Shown piece by piece: positions 27,352 through 39,695 of a DNA stretch of 64,000 bases. The DNA is from Curvibacter sp. PD_MW3 (GTDB taxonomy: Bacteria > Pseudomonadota > Gammaproteobacteria > Burkholderiales > Burkholderiaceae_C): assembly GCA_002633085.1 (NCBI GenBank), contig NSIV01000008.1:1-64000 (forward strand). The letters are read 5' to 3'. The notes under the pieces were generated by a model. That model saw nothing but the letters and a program-made list of their open reading frames with translations, made no database searches and was not told the origin of the DNA. Both the position numbers and the translations under genes were made by a program. Position 1 is the first letter of the stretch; every line of letters starts with the position of its first letter.

Positions 27352-27397
27352 GCCCCCGTCTTTACAATTCTCCCTAAACGGACAAACGGAATTTCAA

Positions 27398-27922
27398 ATG
27401 GCAATTTATGAACTGGATGGCCAAGCGCCCAAGCTGGCCGAAGGCACCTGGGTCGCCGACAGCGCCCAAGTGATCGGCAAGGTCACGTTGGAAGAAAACG
27501 TCAGCGTGTGGTTCGGCACCGTGATCCGCGGCGACTCCGAGAAGATCCACATCGGCCGCGGCTCCAACATCCAGGACGCCAGCGTACTGCATGCCGATGC
27601 CGGCGTGCCGTTGACCCTGGGTGAGAACGTGTCGGTTGGCCACCAGGTCATGCTGCACGGCTGCACCGTGGGCGATGGCTCGCTGATCGGTATCGGCGCC
27701 GTGGTGCTGAACCACGCCAAGATCGGCAAGAACTGCCTGGTGGGTGCCGGTGCGCTGGTGACCGAGGGCAAGGAATTCCCCGATGGCTCGATGATCCTGG
27801 GCAGCCCGGCCAAGGCCGTCAAGCAGTTGTCACCCGAGCAGATCGCCGGTTTGCAGCACATTGCGGCGCACTATGTCGAGAACGCCCAGCAATACCGCAA
27901 GGGGTTGAAGAAAATCGGCTGA
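27398..27922 (+). CDS. Gamma carbonic anhydrase family protein
   Basis: Left-handed beta-helix protein of 174 residues, trimeric in the family, with zinc at subunit interfaces. Hexapeptide repeats run from about 20 to 130 (VIGKVTLEENVSVWFGTVIRG onward). Zinc-binding His are in SVLHADAG (about 66), VSVGHQVMLHGC (about 83 and 88). It belongs to the YrdA/PaaY-like group, of which only some are active carbonic anhydrases. The ATG at 27398 is the family start; the in-frame extension overlaps the previous gene. Confidence 0.9.
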   Translation: MAIYELDGQAPKLAEGTWVADSAQVIGKVTLEENVSVWFGTVIRGDSEKIHIGRGSNIQDASVLHADAGVPLTLGENVSVGHQVMLHGCTVGDGSLIGIGAVVLNHAKIGKNCLVGAGALVTEGKEFPDGSMILGSPAKAVKQLSPEQIAGLQHIAAHYVENAQQYRKGLKKIG

Positions 27923-27955
27923 ACCGGGCCACCTGCCCATAAAGAACCCTACAAC

Positions 27956-28942
27956 GTGTCTGAACTTCACAAATTTCTTTTCGAAGGTCTGCCGGTGCGC
28001 GGCATGATCGTGCGCCTGACCGACGCCTGGACCGAGATCCTGCGTCGGCGTGCAGCCAGCAGTACCGGCGCCTATCCGCTGCCCGTGCAGGCCCTGCTGG
28101 GCGAGATGGCGGCTGCCGGTGTGCTGATGCAGTCCAACATCAAGTTCCACGGCTCGTTGATCCTGCAGGTCTTTGGTGACGGGCCGGTGAAGCTGGCGGT
28201 GGCGGAGATCCAGTCGGACCTGAGCCTGCGTGCGACCGCCACGCTCAAGGGTGAAGTCCCAGCCGATGCGGGGCTGACTGCGATGCTCAATGTGCACGGG
28301 CAGGGTCGCTGTGCCATCACGCTGGACCCGAAGGACCGTCTGCCGGGGCAGCAGCCCTACCAGGGCGTGGTGCCCTTGACGGATGAGCGTGATCAGAAAA
28401 TGAACAAGCTCAGCGATGCGCTGCAACACTACATGCGCCAGAGCGAGCAATTGGAAACGGTGCTGGTGCTGGCGGCAGACGACAAGGTGGCGGCGGGTCT
28501 CTTGATCCAACGTCTGCCGGTGAAGGGCATGGCCAACCTCGCAGGCCAGCAGCCAGGCGAGGCCGAACTGTACGAGGCGGAGATGTATGAGCATTACAAC
28601 CGCATCGCCACGCTGGCAGCCAGCCTCAAGCGCGAGGAACTGCTGACGCTGGATGTCGAAACCATTCTGCGCCGCCTGTTCTGGGAAGAGAAGCTGCAAC
28701 GTTTCGAGCCGTTTGTGGGCGAGACTGCGCCGCGTTTTGCCTGCACCTGCAACCGCGACCGCGTCGCACGCATGATCCAGGGTTTGGGCGAAGTGGAGGC
28801 CAAGGAAATCCTGGCGGAACGCGGCGCGATCATGGTCGACTGCGAGTTCTGCGGCGCGCATTACCGCTTCGACACCATCGATGCGGCGCAGCTGTTCACG
28901 ACGCCGGGTGCTAAGCCGCCTTCAAGCGACTCAGTCCAGTAA
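27956..28942 (+). CDS. hslO: Redox-regulated chaperone Hsp33
   Basis: Chaperone of 328 residues activated by oxidation and unfolding. The C-terminal zinc centre is intact: CTC near 262-264 and CEFC near 296-299, the CxC...CxxC arrangement that forms disulfides under oxidative stress. The N-terminal part starts SELHKFLFEGLPVRGMIVRL, matching the family. Translation begins at a GTG. The last 32 bases overlap the convergent P-loop gene. Confidence 0.93.
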   Translation: MSELHKFLFEGLPVRGMIVRLTDAWTEILRRRAASSTGAYPLPVQALLGEMAAAGVLMQSNIKFHGSLILQVFGDGPVKLAVAEIQSDLSLRATATLKGEVPADAGLTAMLNVHGQGRCAITLDPKDRLPGQQPYQGVVPLTDERDQKMNKLSDALQHYMRQSEQLETVLVLAADDKVAAGLLIQRLPVKGMANLAGQQPGEAELYEAEMYEHYNRIATLAASLKREELLTLDVETILRRLFWEEKLQRFEPFVGETAPRFACTCNRDRVARMIQGLGEVEAKEILAERGAIMVDCEFCGAHYRFDTIDAAQLFTTPGAKPPSSDSVQ

Positions 28943-29312
28943 AAAGCCGGAATTCGCAGTCCGGGTCGGCGCATTTTTCGCACAGGCCCGTCCAGCGCGG
29001 CGGTGGTTCGTCCTGCGGGGTGATGAGGCGCAGTGCCTGGCGCAGGCGCTGTGCACCCTGTCCATAGATGACGCCATAAGCCAGGCCGGCCTGTTGCAGG
29101 CTGGCACGCAGGGCGGTGTCAGCGGTTCGTTGTACGTCAGAAGCACAGCCTGGCAAATCAAGTCCGGTGAGCAGGATCAGATCGAAATGAGTTGTGGCCA
29201 GCTCGGCGGGCGGCGGATCGTCGCTCACTTGAAGTTGCGGCAGGTGTAGGCCGAGTTCCTGCGCGAGGCGGGTTTTACCGCTGCCAGGGGCGCCGAGAAT
29301 GGCAATGCGCAT
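28911..29312 (-). CDS. Small P-loop NTPase-like protein
   Basis: A 133-residue protein starting MRIAILGAPGSGKTRLAQEL, a clean Walker A at residues 8-15. The middle has a LILLTGLDLP strand that could be Walker B. The C-terminus contains CEKCADPDCEFRLF, three cysteines of possible metal-binding use. I recognise it only as a conserved hypothetical of this bacterial family. It is convergent with hslO, overlapping by 32 bases, and 19 bases downstream of ftsB. Confidence 0.72.
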   Translation of the reverse strand: MRIAILGAPGSGKTRLAQELGLHLPQLQVSDDPPPAELATTHFDLILLTGLDLPGCASDVQRTADTALRASLQQAGLAYGVIYGQGAQRLRQALRLITPQDEPPPRWTGLCEKCADPDCEFRLFTGLSRLKAA

Positions 29313-29331
29313 GGTCACAAGAGGACCGGGC

Positions 29332-29607
29332 TTACTTACCGATATGCACGTAGATTTCGTTGGGCTTGACCATGCCCAACTCCAGTCTGGCCTTTTCTTC
29401 CACCATTTCCAGGCCTTCCTTGAGGTCGCGCACTTCGGCAGCCAGTCGGTCATTGGCCAGTTGGGCCTGCGCGTTCTTCTGCTTTTGCGCTTCGAGTTCG
29501 CCAGCCATGTGTGAAACGTTGGGCACGCTGCCCCGGCCAAACCACAACTGCGCGTGCAGAACCACGAGCAGGGTGATGAGGATGGCCGGGATGAGGCGTG
29601 AACCCAT
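29332..29607 (-). CDS. ftsB: Cell division protein FtsB
   Basis: Divisome protein of 91 residues that with FtsL and FtsQ activates septal peptidoglycan synthesis. It shows a short cytoplasmic start, a single membrane helix (LIPAILITLLVVLHAQLWFG, about 5-24) and a periplasmic leucine-zipper coiled coil (MAGELEAQKQKNAQAQLAND onward). The RLELGMVKPNEIYV ending is typical. It follows eno, the standard order in beta- and gammaproteobacteria. Confidence 0.93.
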   Translation of the reverse strand: MGSRLIPAILITLLVVLHAQLWFGRGSVPNVSHMAGELEAQKQKNAQAQLANDRLAAEVRDLKEGLEMVEEKARLELGMVKPNEIYVHIGK

Positions 29608-29650
29608 GTCGCTATGCCCTCACGGTCGAGATCGAGGTGAACCCGAATGA

Positions 29651-29733
29651 CCGCGGGACACCGCAGAACCGGCTTTGCCGGGCTGCGGGTGTCGCCCCCT
29701 TGAGGGGGAGGTGCGTAGCGACTCGGGGGTGCT

Positions 29734-29736
<3 letters not shown>
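29651..29736 (-). repeat. Dispersed intergenic repeat, copy A (between eno and ftsB)
   Basis: On the minus strand it begins with the eno stop codon (TGAAGCACCCCC) and contains the CCCCCTCAAGGGGG hairpin and the core AAGCCGGTTCTGCGG (plus coordinates 29661-29675). Three more copies lie at 35708-35806, 36379-36472 and 61596-61686. It may attenuate read-through from eno to ftsB. Confidence 0.7.
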
Positions 29737-31354
<1,618 letters not shown>

Positions 31355-31373
31355 GGTACGTACGGTGAGAGAG

Positions 31374-33945
<2,572 letters not shown>

Positions 33946-34012
33946 GGCGTGGCCAGGAGTCGGGCCGCGAAACACGGGAATCATTGGCCGGGTGTCTGCT
34001 ACATTGCGGCCC

Positions 34013-35233
34013 ATGAACGACCTTGCTGGAAAACACATTGTCCTGGGCCTGACGGGCGGCATCGCCTGCTACAAGGCGGCCGAACTGTGCCGGGCCCTGG
34101 TCAAGGAGGGCGCCACCGTGCAGGTGGTGATGACCGAGGCGGCCGAGCATTTCATCACGCCGGTGACGATGCAGGCCCTCTCGAACCGGCCGGTCTACGG
34201 CTCACAGTGGGATGCACGCGAAGCCAACAACATGGCGCACATCAACCTGAGCCGCGAGGCCGACGCCATCCTGATCGCCCCCTGCAGCGCCGACTTCATG
34301 GCCAAGCTGCTGCACGGCCGGGCCGACGACCTGCTGAGCCTGATGTGCCTGGCGCGGCCGATGGCCGAAGTGCCGCTGCTGATTGCACCGGCCATGAACC
34401 GCGAGATGTGGGCTCATCCGGCCACCCAGCGCAATGTGGCGCAACTCAAGGCCGACGGCACCCATGTCTTCGACGTCGGCACAGGCGAGCAGGCCTGCGG
34501 CGAAACCGGCGACGGCCGCATGCTGGAGCCGGACGAGTTGCTGGAGGAGGTGATTGCCTTCTTCGCTCTCAAATCGCTGCTTGGCCAGCGTGTGCTGGTG
34601 ACAGCCGGCCCGACCTATGAAGCCATCGATCCGGTGCGCGGCATCACTAACCTGTCTAGCGGCAAGATGGGCTTTGCCATCGCGCGCGCGGCGCGCGAAG
34701 CGGGTGCCGAGGTCACGCTGGTGGCCGGGCCGGTGCACTTGGCGACGCCGCGCGGCGTCCGGCGCATCAATGTGAAATCAGCACAAAATATGCAGCAGGC
34801 CGTTATGGGTCATTCGTCTGCAGCTACTGTTTTTATAGCAACTGCGGCGGTGGCCGACTGGCGCCCGGCCAGCACGGCCGAGCAGAAGATCAAGAAGGAT
34901 GGCTCCGGCCAGCCGCCAGCCTTGAGTTTTGTCGAGAACCCCGACATCCTGGCTGCGGTGGCGCAGGGCGAACGTGCCAAGAGCGGTGCGCTGTATTGCG
35001 TCGGTTTCGCCGCCGAGAGCCACGACCTGCTGGCCAATGCACAGGCCAAACGCGCGCGCAAGGGGGTGCCGCTGCTGGTGGGCAACATCGGCCCGGCCAC
35101 TTTCGGCCAAGACGACAACGCCTTGCTGCTGGTTGACACCCAAGGGGCGACCGAGCTGCCGCGCGCCGACAAGCTGTCGCTGGCGCGCCAGTTGGTGGCC
35201 GAGATTGCGCGCCGCCTGGGCCAGGCTGCCTGA
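34013..35233 (+). CDS. coaBC: Bifunctional phosphopantothenoylcysteine decarboxylase / phosphopantothenate-cysteine ligase
   Basis: Coenzyme A biosynthesis enzyme of 406 residues. The N-terminal CoaC flavoprotein shows LGLTGGIACYKAAELCRAL, PAMNREMW near 125, and ACGETGDGRML with the active-site Cys near 158. The CoaB half begins TAGPTYEAIDPVRGITNLSSG near 200. I start at the ATG at 34013, not the GTG at 33992. TACATT lies 13 bases upstream and no ribosome binding site is visible. Codons around 34770-34850 are unusually AT-rich and contain a short repeated motif. Confidence 0.94.
   Translation: MNDLAGKHIVLGLTGGIACYKAAELCRALVKEGATVQVVMTEAAEHFITPVTMQALSNRPVYGSQWDAREANNMAHINLSREADAILIAPCSADFMAKLLHGRADDLLSLMCLARPMAEVPLLIAPAMNREMWAHPATQRNVAQLKADGTHVFDVGTGEQACGETGDGRMLEPDELLEEVIAFFALKSLLGQRVLVTAGPTYEAIDPVRGITNLSSGKMGFAIARAAREAGAEVTLVAGPVHLATPRGVRRINVKSAQNMQQAVMGHSSAATVFIATAAVADWRPASTAEQKIKKDGSGQPPALSFVENPDILAAVAQGERAKSGALYCVGFAAESHDLLANAQAKRARKGVPLLVGNIGPATFGQDDNALLLVDTQGATELPRADKLSLARQLVAEIARRLGQAA
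34822..34840 (+). repeat. Short GCTAYTGTTTT-type repeat inside coaBC
   Basis: AGCTACTGTTTTTATAGCA is an imperfect GCTA...TAGC inverted repeat. Close matches lie at 42003-42021, 45582-45600 and 58473-58490. Here it encodes AATVFIA in the CoaB domain using a rare ATA codon. Confidence 0.45.
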
Positions 35234-35260
35234 TTCAAGATTTCCCTTATCCCCAACCTC

Positions 35261-35710
35261 ATGAAACTCGACGTCAAGATTCTCGATCCGCGTCTGGCGG
35301 ATCAACTCCCCGCCTACGCCACCCCCGGCAGCGCCGGCCTGGACCTGCGTGCCTGCCTGAGCAAGCCGCTCACGCTGCAGCCCAACGCATGGCAACTGGT
35401 GCCCACCGGCATGGCGATTCATTTGAATGATCCCGCTTACGCGGCGTTGATCCTGCCGCGCTCCGGTCTGGGCCACAAGCACGGCATCGTGCTGGGCAAT
35501 CTGGTCGGCCTGATCGACAGCGATTACCAGGGCCAGCTCATGGTGAGCGCCTGGAACCGCAGCGACGTTGCGTTCACTATCGAGCCGATGGAGCGCATCG
35601 CGCAACTGGTCATCGTGCCAGTGGTGCAGGCGCAGTTCAATGTGGTGAACGAATTCGCCGCTACCACCGAGCGCGGTGCTGGTGGCTACGGTTCGACAGG
35701 AAAGAGCTAA
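35261..35710 (+). CDS. dut: dUTP diphosphatase
   Basis: Trimeric nucleotide-pool enzyme of 149 residues hydrolysing dUTP to dUMP. All five motifs are seen: [12 protein letters not shown] near 20-31, [10 protein letters not shown] near 66-75, [15 protein letters not shown] near 79-93, [11 protein letters not shown] near 110, and the glycine-rich [11 protein letters not shown] tail at 138-148. It follows coaBC by 27 bases, the usual dfp-dut order, and ends directly at a dispersed repeat. Confidence 0.97.
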   Translation: MKLDVKILDPRLADQLPAYATPGSAGLDLRACLSKPLTLQPNAWQLVPTGMAIHLNDPAYAALILPRSGLGHKHGIVLGNLVGLIDSDYQGQLMVSAWNRSDVAFTIEPMERIAQLVIVPVVQAQFNVVNEFAATTERGAGGYGSTGKS

Positions 35711-35806
35711 CCCCCTGTTGGGGCTCACTGCGTGTAGCCCCCTCTCCCCCTGAAAGGGGGACAACCCCAGCGGCCCGGCGAAGCCGGTTCCGCGGGGTTC
35801 CCCGCT
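35708..35806 (+). repeat. Dispersed intergenic repeat, copy B (after dut)
   Basis: It begins with the dut stop codon TAA followed by a C-run. It contains CCCCCTGAAAGGGGG (hairpin) and the 15-mer AAGCCGGTTCCGCGG at 35781-35795, identical to that in copy C. It separates convergent dut and the SlyD-like gene and may act as a bidirectional terminator. Confidence 0.7.
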
Positions 35807-35830
35807 TAAGACACGGGTGGGGCAAAGGGG

Positions 35831-36364
35831 TTAGTGAACGCTGCTGCTGCCGGGCGGCAGCGTGTCCATGGGCTGGATGCGGAAGAAGCCGGTGCCGGCC
35901 GAACCTTGGCCGACTTCCTCCTCCGTGGCTTCGCGCACCCCTTCGACCTTCATCGTCAGGCGCAGCGCAATGCCGGCCAGCGGGTGGTTGCCGTCGAGCA
36001 CCACGTGCTCCGGGTAGAGTTCCGTCACGGTGTAGAGCGTGTCTTTCGGCGCATCGGGGTTGCAGCCGGCCGGCAGGGCCGAGCCCTCAATCGTCATACC
36101 CTCTTCCAGTTCGGGTGGGAACAGCTGGCGTGACTCCAGGAACACCAGCGTTTCCTTGTAGTCGCCGAAGGCCTCTTCCGGCTCCAGTTGCAGGGCTACG
36201 GTGGCGCCAACGCCATGGCCTTGCAGGGCTTCCTCGATTTTTTTGAACAGGTCATGCCCCCCGATCAGGAACTCGACCGGTTCGTCGAGCACGTCAAGTT
36301 CCTCACCCAGGGTGTCCTGGAGCTTCCAGGTTAGGGCGACCACACATTGCTGATTGATTTCCAT
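35831..36364 (-). CDS. FKBP-type peptidyl-prolyl isomerase, SlyD-like
   Basis: Folding enzyme of 177 residues. The start MEINQQCVVALTWKLQD, then FLIGGHDLFKKIEEALQGHGVG near 36-56, define the FKBP part, and an insert-in-flap domain follows (PEEAFGDYKETLVFLESRQLFP). HVVLDGNHPLAGIALRL near 125-141 is the SlyD return motif. The histidine-rich metal tail of E. coli SlyD is absent. The ATG at 36364 is the family start; the open frame to 36490 is created by repeat copy C. Confidence 0.9.
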   Translation of the reverse strand: MEINQQCVVALTWKLQDTLGEELDVLDEPVEFLIGGHDLFKKIEEALQGHGVGATVALQLEPEEAFGDYKETLVFLESRQLFPPELEEGMTIEGSALPAGCNPDAPKDTLYTVTELYPEHVVLDGNHPLAGIALRLTMKVEGVREATEEEVGQGSAGTGFFRIQPMDTLPPGSSSVH

Positions 36365-36378
36365 AAGCGAGAATATAG

Positions 36379-36472
36379 CTCCCCCCAGGCTACTCTCACT
36401 TCGTTCGCTACGCCACCCCCTCAAGAGGCGCTCCCAGCGGTCCGGCAAAGCCGGTTCCGCGGGAGCCCTGGG
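36379..36472 (+). repeat. Dispersed intergenic repeat, copy C (between SlyD-like gene and roxA)
   Basis: It shares AAGCCGGTTCCGCGG at 36448-36462 with copy B and keeps the GCTACGCC and CCCCCTCAAGAGGC parts. Unlike the other three it lies in a divergent promoter region and does not start at a stop codon. It is more diverged in the first half. Confidence 0.65.
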
Positions 36473-36508
36473 ATAGACCTTGCTGCGCATCCATTACAGT
36501 TTCTTCCC

Positions 36509-37642
36509 ATGAACGTGAATCAGCCCCTTTCCTTGCTTGGCGGTCTCAGCCCTGAGACCTTCATGAAACGCCATTGGCACAAAAAACCGCTGCTGGTGCG
36601 ACAGGCCATTCCCGGCTTCAAGCCTTTGTTGGCGCGTCCAGCCTTGTTTGAATTGGCCGCGCAGGATGGTGTCGAGTCCCGTCTGGTTGCCTTGGAACGC
36701 CAGCGCGGCAAGCAGGCCTGGCGCTTACGTCATGGACCTTTTGCGCGTCGCGATCTGCCTGCGCTCAAGACCCCGGAATGGACGTTGCTGGTGCAAGGGG
36801 TCGATCTGCACGTCGATGCTGCGCATGACTTGATGAACCAGTTCCGTTTCGTGCCCGATGCGCGGCTGGACGACCTGATGATCAGCTACGCCAGCGAAGG
36901 CGGCGGCGTGGGGCCACACTACGACAGCTACGACGTGTTCCTGTTGCAGGCGCAGGGGCGTCGGCGCTGGCGTATCGGCCAGCGTTACGACACGACGCTG
37001 CGCGACGATGTGCCGGTCAAGATTCTGGCCAATTTCGTGCCGGAGCAGGAGTTCATTCTGGAGCCGGGCGACATGCTCTATCTGCCGCACCGTTACGCCC
37101 ACGACGGGATCGCGGTTGGCGGCGAGTGCATGACTTACTCTATCGGGTTTCGTTCGCCGGCAGCGGGGGAACTGGCGCAGGAGCTGCTGCAGCGCCTGGC
37201 CGAGGAAGCGGCCGAAGAGGGCGGTGACGAACGCTATAGGGATCCCAAGCAGGCCGCGATCTGCAACCCGGCGGCGATACCGGCTGCCTTACAGGACTTT
37301 GCGCGCCAAGCCCTGCAGGATGCACTCAAGGATCCGCAGGCTCTGGCGCGGGTGCTGGGCGAGTACCTGACCGAGCCCAAGTCCAGCGTCTGGTTCGAGT
37401 CGGGTGAGGCAGGCGATGCCATGACGGGTGTGGTGCTGGACCGGCGCACGCGCATGATGTACGACGCGCACCACATCTTCATCAATGGCGAGGGCTACCG
37501 GGCTTCGGGGCGAGATGCGACCTTGATGCGCCGGTTGGCCGACCAGCGCCGACTGGACGCGAAGGAACTGAATCGCGCCAGCGAAACGGCGCGAGAGCTA
37601 CTGCAATCCTGGTGCGAGACGGGGTGGGCCCATGGCCTCTGA
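36509..37642 (+). CDS. roxA: Cupin/JmjC ribosomal oxygenase (RoxA/YcfD type)
   Basis: Fe(II) and 2-oxoglutarate dependent hydroxylase of 377 residues; E. coli YcfD hydroxylates an arginine of ribosomal protein L16. Iron ligands are in GPHYDSYDVFLLQ near 136-148 (HxD) and LPHRYAHDGIAVG near 193-205. FHKRHWHKKPLLVRQ-type sequence near 20-33 is also conserved. A TACAGT hexamer lies 14 bases before the ATG and no ribosome binding site is visible. Its 3' end overlaps the next gene by 11 bases. Confidence 0.92.
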   Translation: MNVNQPLSLLGGLSPETFMKRHWHKKPLLVRQAIPGFKPLLARPALFELAAQDGVESRLVALERQRGKQAWRLRHGPFARRDLPALKTPEWTLLVQGVDLHVDAAHDLMNQFRFVPDARLDDLMISYASEGGGVGPHYDSYDVFLLQAQGRRRWRIGQRYDTTLRDDVPVKILANFVPEQEFILEPGDMLYLPHRYAHDGIAVGGECMTYSIGFRSPAAGELAQELLQRLAEEAAEEGGDERYRDPKQAAICNPAAIPAALQDFARQALQDALKDPQALARVLGEYLTEPKSSVWFESGEAGDAMTGVVLDRRTRMMYDAHHIFINGEGYRASGRDATLMRRLADQRRLDAKELNRASETARELLQSWCETGWAHGL

Positions 37643-38153
37643 CGGCGCTGAAGCCGGCCAGAGCGTGCCGGCGCATTTGCCAACCGGCCGCTTTTCAGGC
37701 CGCGAGGCTTTTGCGCAATGTGTGCGCGATGCTTTGGCCTGCGCGGCTCGCGAGGGCTGGCGCGACATCATTCTCAGCGATGCGACCTTCGCCGACTGGC
37801 CGTTGCATGAGCGCGTTGTGACCGAGTCGCTGCAAGCCTGGGCAATGACGGGGCGTCGCTTGGTGATGCTGGCTACCCGCTTTGATGCGGTACAACGTCA
37901 CCAGCCCCGCTTCGTCGCTTGGCGACAAACCTGGGATCACATCATCGAATGCCGCCAGTGCCGAAACGCGGACCCAGCGGACTTTCCCAGTGCGCTCTGG
38001 AGTTCGGCCTGGGTCATGCAGCGTCATGATGTGGTGCGCAGCGTTTTTGTTTGCGATACGGATGCGGCACGGCGGCTGGCCTTGCGGCAGACTCTTGAAG
38101 AGGTGCGACGCAACGGATCTCCGGCTTTTCCCGCTTCGACGCTGGGTCTCTGA
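37632..38153 (+). CDS. Conserved hypothetical protein (DUF7931-like)
   Basis: A 173-residue soluble protein. DIILSDATFADWPLHERVVTE near 44-64 and WDHIIECRQCRN near 100-111 are the most characteristic parts. The family occurs next to roxA in Comamonadaceae but has no known function; the pattern (a phosphodiesterase-like or transacylase-like alpha/beta core) recalls proteins that act on stress. It overlaps roxA by 11 bases in another frame, so it is probably coupled. Confidence 0.75.
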   Translation: MASDGAEAGQSVPAHLPTGRFSGREAFAQCVRDALACAAREGWRDIILSDATFADWPLHERVVTESLQAWAMTGRRLVMLATRFDAVQRHQPRFVAWRQTWDHIIECRQCRNADPADFPSALWSSAWVMQRHDVVRSVFVCDTDAARRLALRQTLEEVRRNGSPAFPASTLGL

Positions 38154-38173
38154 CGGGAATAGCACGTAAGGGA

Positions 38174-38202
38174 TTTTCAGGATTGTTTTTTCCCCATATA
38201 AT
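38174..38202 (+). promoter_or_regulatory. Promoter of the small lipoprotein gene
   Basis: TTTTCA at 38174-38179 and a perfect TATAAT at 38197-38202 are separated by 17 bases, the optimal spacing. Transcription would start near 38209, giving a leader of about 98 bases before the ATG at 38307. This is the best sigma-70 promoter in the window. Confidence 0.75.
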
Positions 38203-38207
38203 TTACG

Positions 38208-38306
38208 ACTAAGCGAAACGGGCTCGAGCCGTTTCGCTTGGTCAATGCAATTTTCTGCATTGACAATTTCCGGAAATTGTTTTCTTTAACTCATTAGGTA
38301 AACCAA
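38208..38306 (+). promoter_or_regulatory. Highly structured 5' leader with three consecutive hairpins
   Basis: Hairpin 1 pairs 38211-38221 with 38229-38239 (11 perfect bp, extendable to 14 with one G-T). Hairpin 2 pairs 38241-38249 with 38256-38264 (9 bp). Hairpin 3 pairs 38263-38269 with 38274-38280 around CCGG and is followed by TTTTCTTT. CAATTT occurs at both 38248-38253 and 38264-38269; either copy can pair with AAATTG at 38274-38279, so hairpins 2/3 and an alternative fold exclude each other. This resembles an attenuator, riboregulator or thermosensor. No known riboswitch class was recognised. Confidence 0.65.
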
Positions 38307-38486
38307 ATGAACAAATCCCTCGTTCTGGCCGCTGTGATCGCTGCCGCTGCTCTGGCTGCTTGTGGCAAAAAAGCTGAAGAGCCGGCTCCCGCCGCTGCTC
38401 CCGCTCCGGCTGCTGCTCCCGCCGCTGCTCCCGCTCCGGCTGCTGACGCTGCCGCCCCGGCTGCTGCCCCCGCTGCTGCCAAGTAA
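38307..38486 (+). CDS. Small Ala/Pro-rich lipoprotein
   Basis: A 59-residue lipoprotein. The signal peptide MNKSLVLAAVIAAAALAAC ends in a good lipobox (LAAC), so Cys19 would be lipidated. The mature part is GKKAEEP followed by low-complexity Ala/Pro repeats, including two copies of a 10-codon unit (period 30 bases, about 38390-38449). No charged sorting signal after the Cys suggests outer-membrane placement. Function is unknown, though similar tiny lipoproteins are common in Burkholderiales. A weak AGG lies 10 bases before the ATG, and a strong terminator follows. Confidence 0.8.
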   Translation: MNKSLVLAAVIAAAALAACGKKAEEPAPAAAPAPAAAPAAAPAPAADAAAPAAAPAAAK

Positions 38487-38500
38487 TTCTCGGCTTCAGC

Positions 38501-38532
38501 AAAAAAGCCACCTTTCGAGGTGGCTTTTTTTT
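38501..38532. terminator. Bidirectional intrinsic terminator
   Basis: AAAAAAGCCACC and GGTGGCTTTTTTTT flank a TTTCGA loop. The A-run before and the T-run after make it work on both strands, ending the lipoprotein message and the convergent bamC message. Confidence 0.92.
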
Positions 38533-38579
38533 GCCTGCTGCGCCCCTCAAGCACGGGCACAGCAGAGAAGGGATCGCAA

Positions 38580-39668
38580 TTATTTCAGATCTGCGGCAAT
38601 CACCTTGACAATGCGCTGAGCATTGTCCGATGTTTCAGGAGCGCCACTGGCATTGAGCACGGAGACCGTGGTCGTGTTGCCTTCACTCACCAAGGTGATG
38701 CGGTACTTCTGCGGGGCTTTGTCCTTCGGTGTGCTGCTGAACAGTTTGCTCAAGAAGCCAGGTTCCTCCTTGGCCGCGGTCGGTTCGACGTAACGGACGA
38801 AGTAGGTGCCTTGGCTGCGGTCGCGATCTTCCACCGTGAAGCCGGTACGGTCCAGTGTTAGGCCGACACGGCGCCAGGCCCGGTCGAAGCCCTCATCGAT
38901 CTGTACCACCGGTTGGCCGTTGAGCGTTGCCACCCGGGAGGTGAGCTTGGGTGCATCCGCCGCGACCAGCGCTTTGGATTGCTCCTGGCTGATACCGAGT
39001 TTGACCATCAGGCGGCGCAGAAATTCGGTTTCGAGCTCCGGGTCGGCCGACCGTGGTTGCCAACGGGTGTCATCGCTTCGTTCGGCGACATAGGTTTCGA
39101 TCATGCCGCGATGGCTGATGTAGATTTCGGTACCTCCGGTGCTGTTGCGTTCCAGTCGGGTGCGGAATTTGTCACGTTCGCCAGTGGAATACAGCGAGCC
39201 CAGGAATTTCCCCAACAAGTTGCGGACGCTGTCATCCGGTATTTTGGCCCGGTTCTCCGCCCAATCGGTTTCCATGATGCCCAGGTCCTTCTGGTCCATG
39301 GCGAGCAGGAAGCCGTTGTTCTGCCAGAAGTCCTTGACCTCATCCCAAAGCTGTTCAGGCGGACGGTTCACGACCAGCCAGCGTTGGGTGCCAGAGCGCT
39401 CGATCCGGACATCGCCCACAGCGACAGGTGCCGTGGGAGCCCCGACCTGGCTGGTTTGCCCGGCCTGGTAGCCCGTGGCTGTGACCGCGGCGCCCGGCAC
39501 CACATAACGGTTATCGCGCGACAGCTGGCTCAGGTCCGGAGGTACCTCCAGCGTGGGGGCTCTGCTCTTGCCGGAGCTTTTGTAGTCCACCTTGTCGCTT
39601 TCCAAGGTCGAGCAGGCCGTCAGCGCCAGGGACAGACCCAACAGCGCCAGTTTGGAAGAATGATTCAC
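38580..39668 (-). CDS. bamC: Outer membrane protein assembly factor BamC
   Basis: Lipoprotein of 362 residues in the BAM complex that inserts beta-barrel proteins. The signal ends LSLALTACSTLESD with lipid Cys near 19. An unstructured N-terminal part that contacts BamD follows (VDYKSSGKSRAPTLEVPPDL), then two helix-grip domains. It lies 27 bases downstream of dapA, the usual order (dapA-nlpB). Confidence 0.93.
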   Translation of the reverse strand: MNHSSKLALLGLSLALTACSTLESDKVDYKSSGKSRAPTLEVPPDLSQLSRDNRYVVPGAAVTATGYQAGQTSQVGAPTAPVAVGDVRIERSGTQRWLVVNRPPEQLWDEVKDFWQNNGFLLAMDQKDLGIMETDWAENRAKIPDDSVRNLLGKFLGSLYSTGERDKFRTRLERNSTGGTEIYISHRGMIETYVAERSDDTRWQPRSADPELETEFLRRLMVKLGISQEQSKALVAADAPKLTSRVATLNGQPVVQIDEGFDRAWRRVGLTLDRTGFTVEDRDRSQGTYFVRYVEPTAAKEEPGFLSKLFSSTPKDKAPQKYRITLVSEGNTTTVSVLNASGAPETSDNAQRIVKVIAADLK

Positions 39669-39695
39669 CAGATAGTCCTCAAGAAGAGTCAGGGG

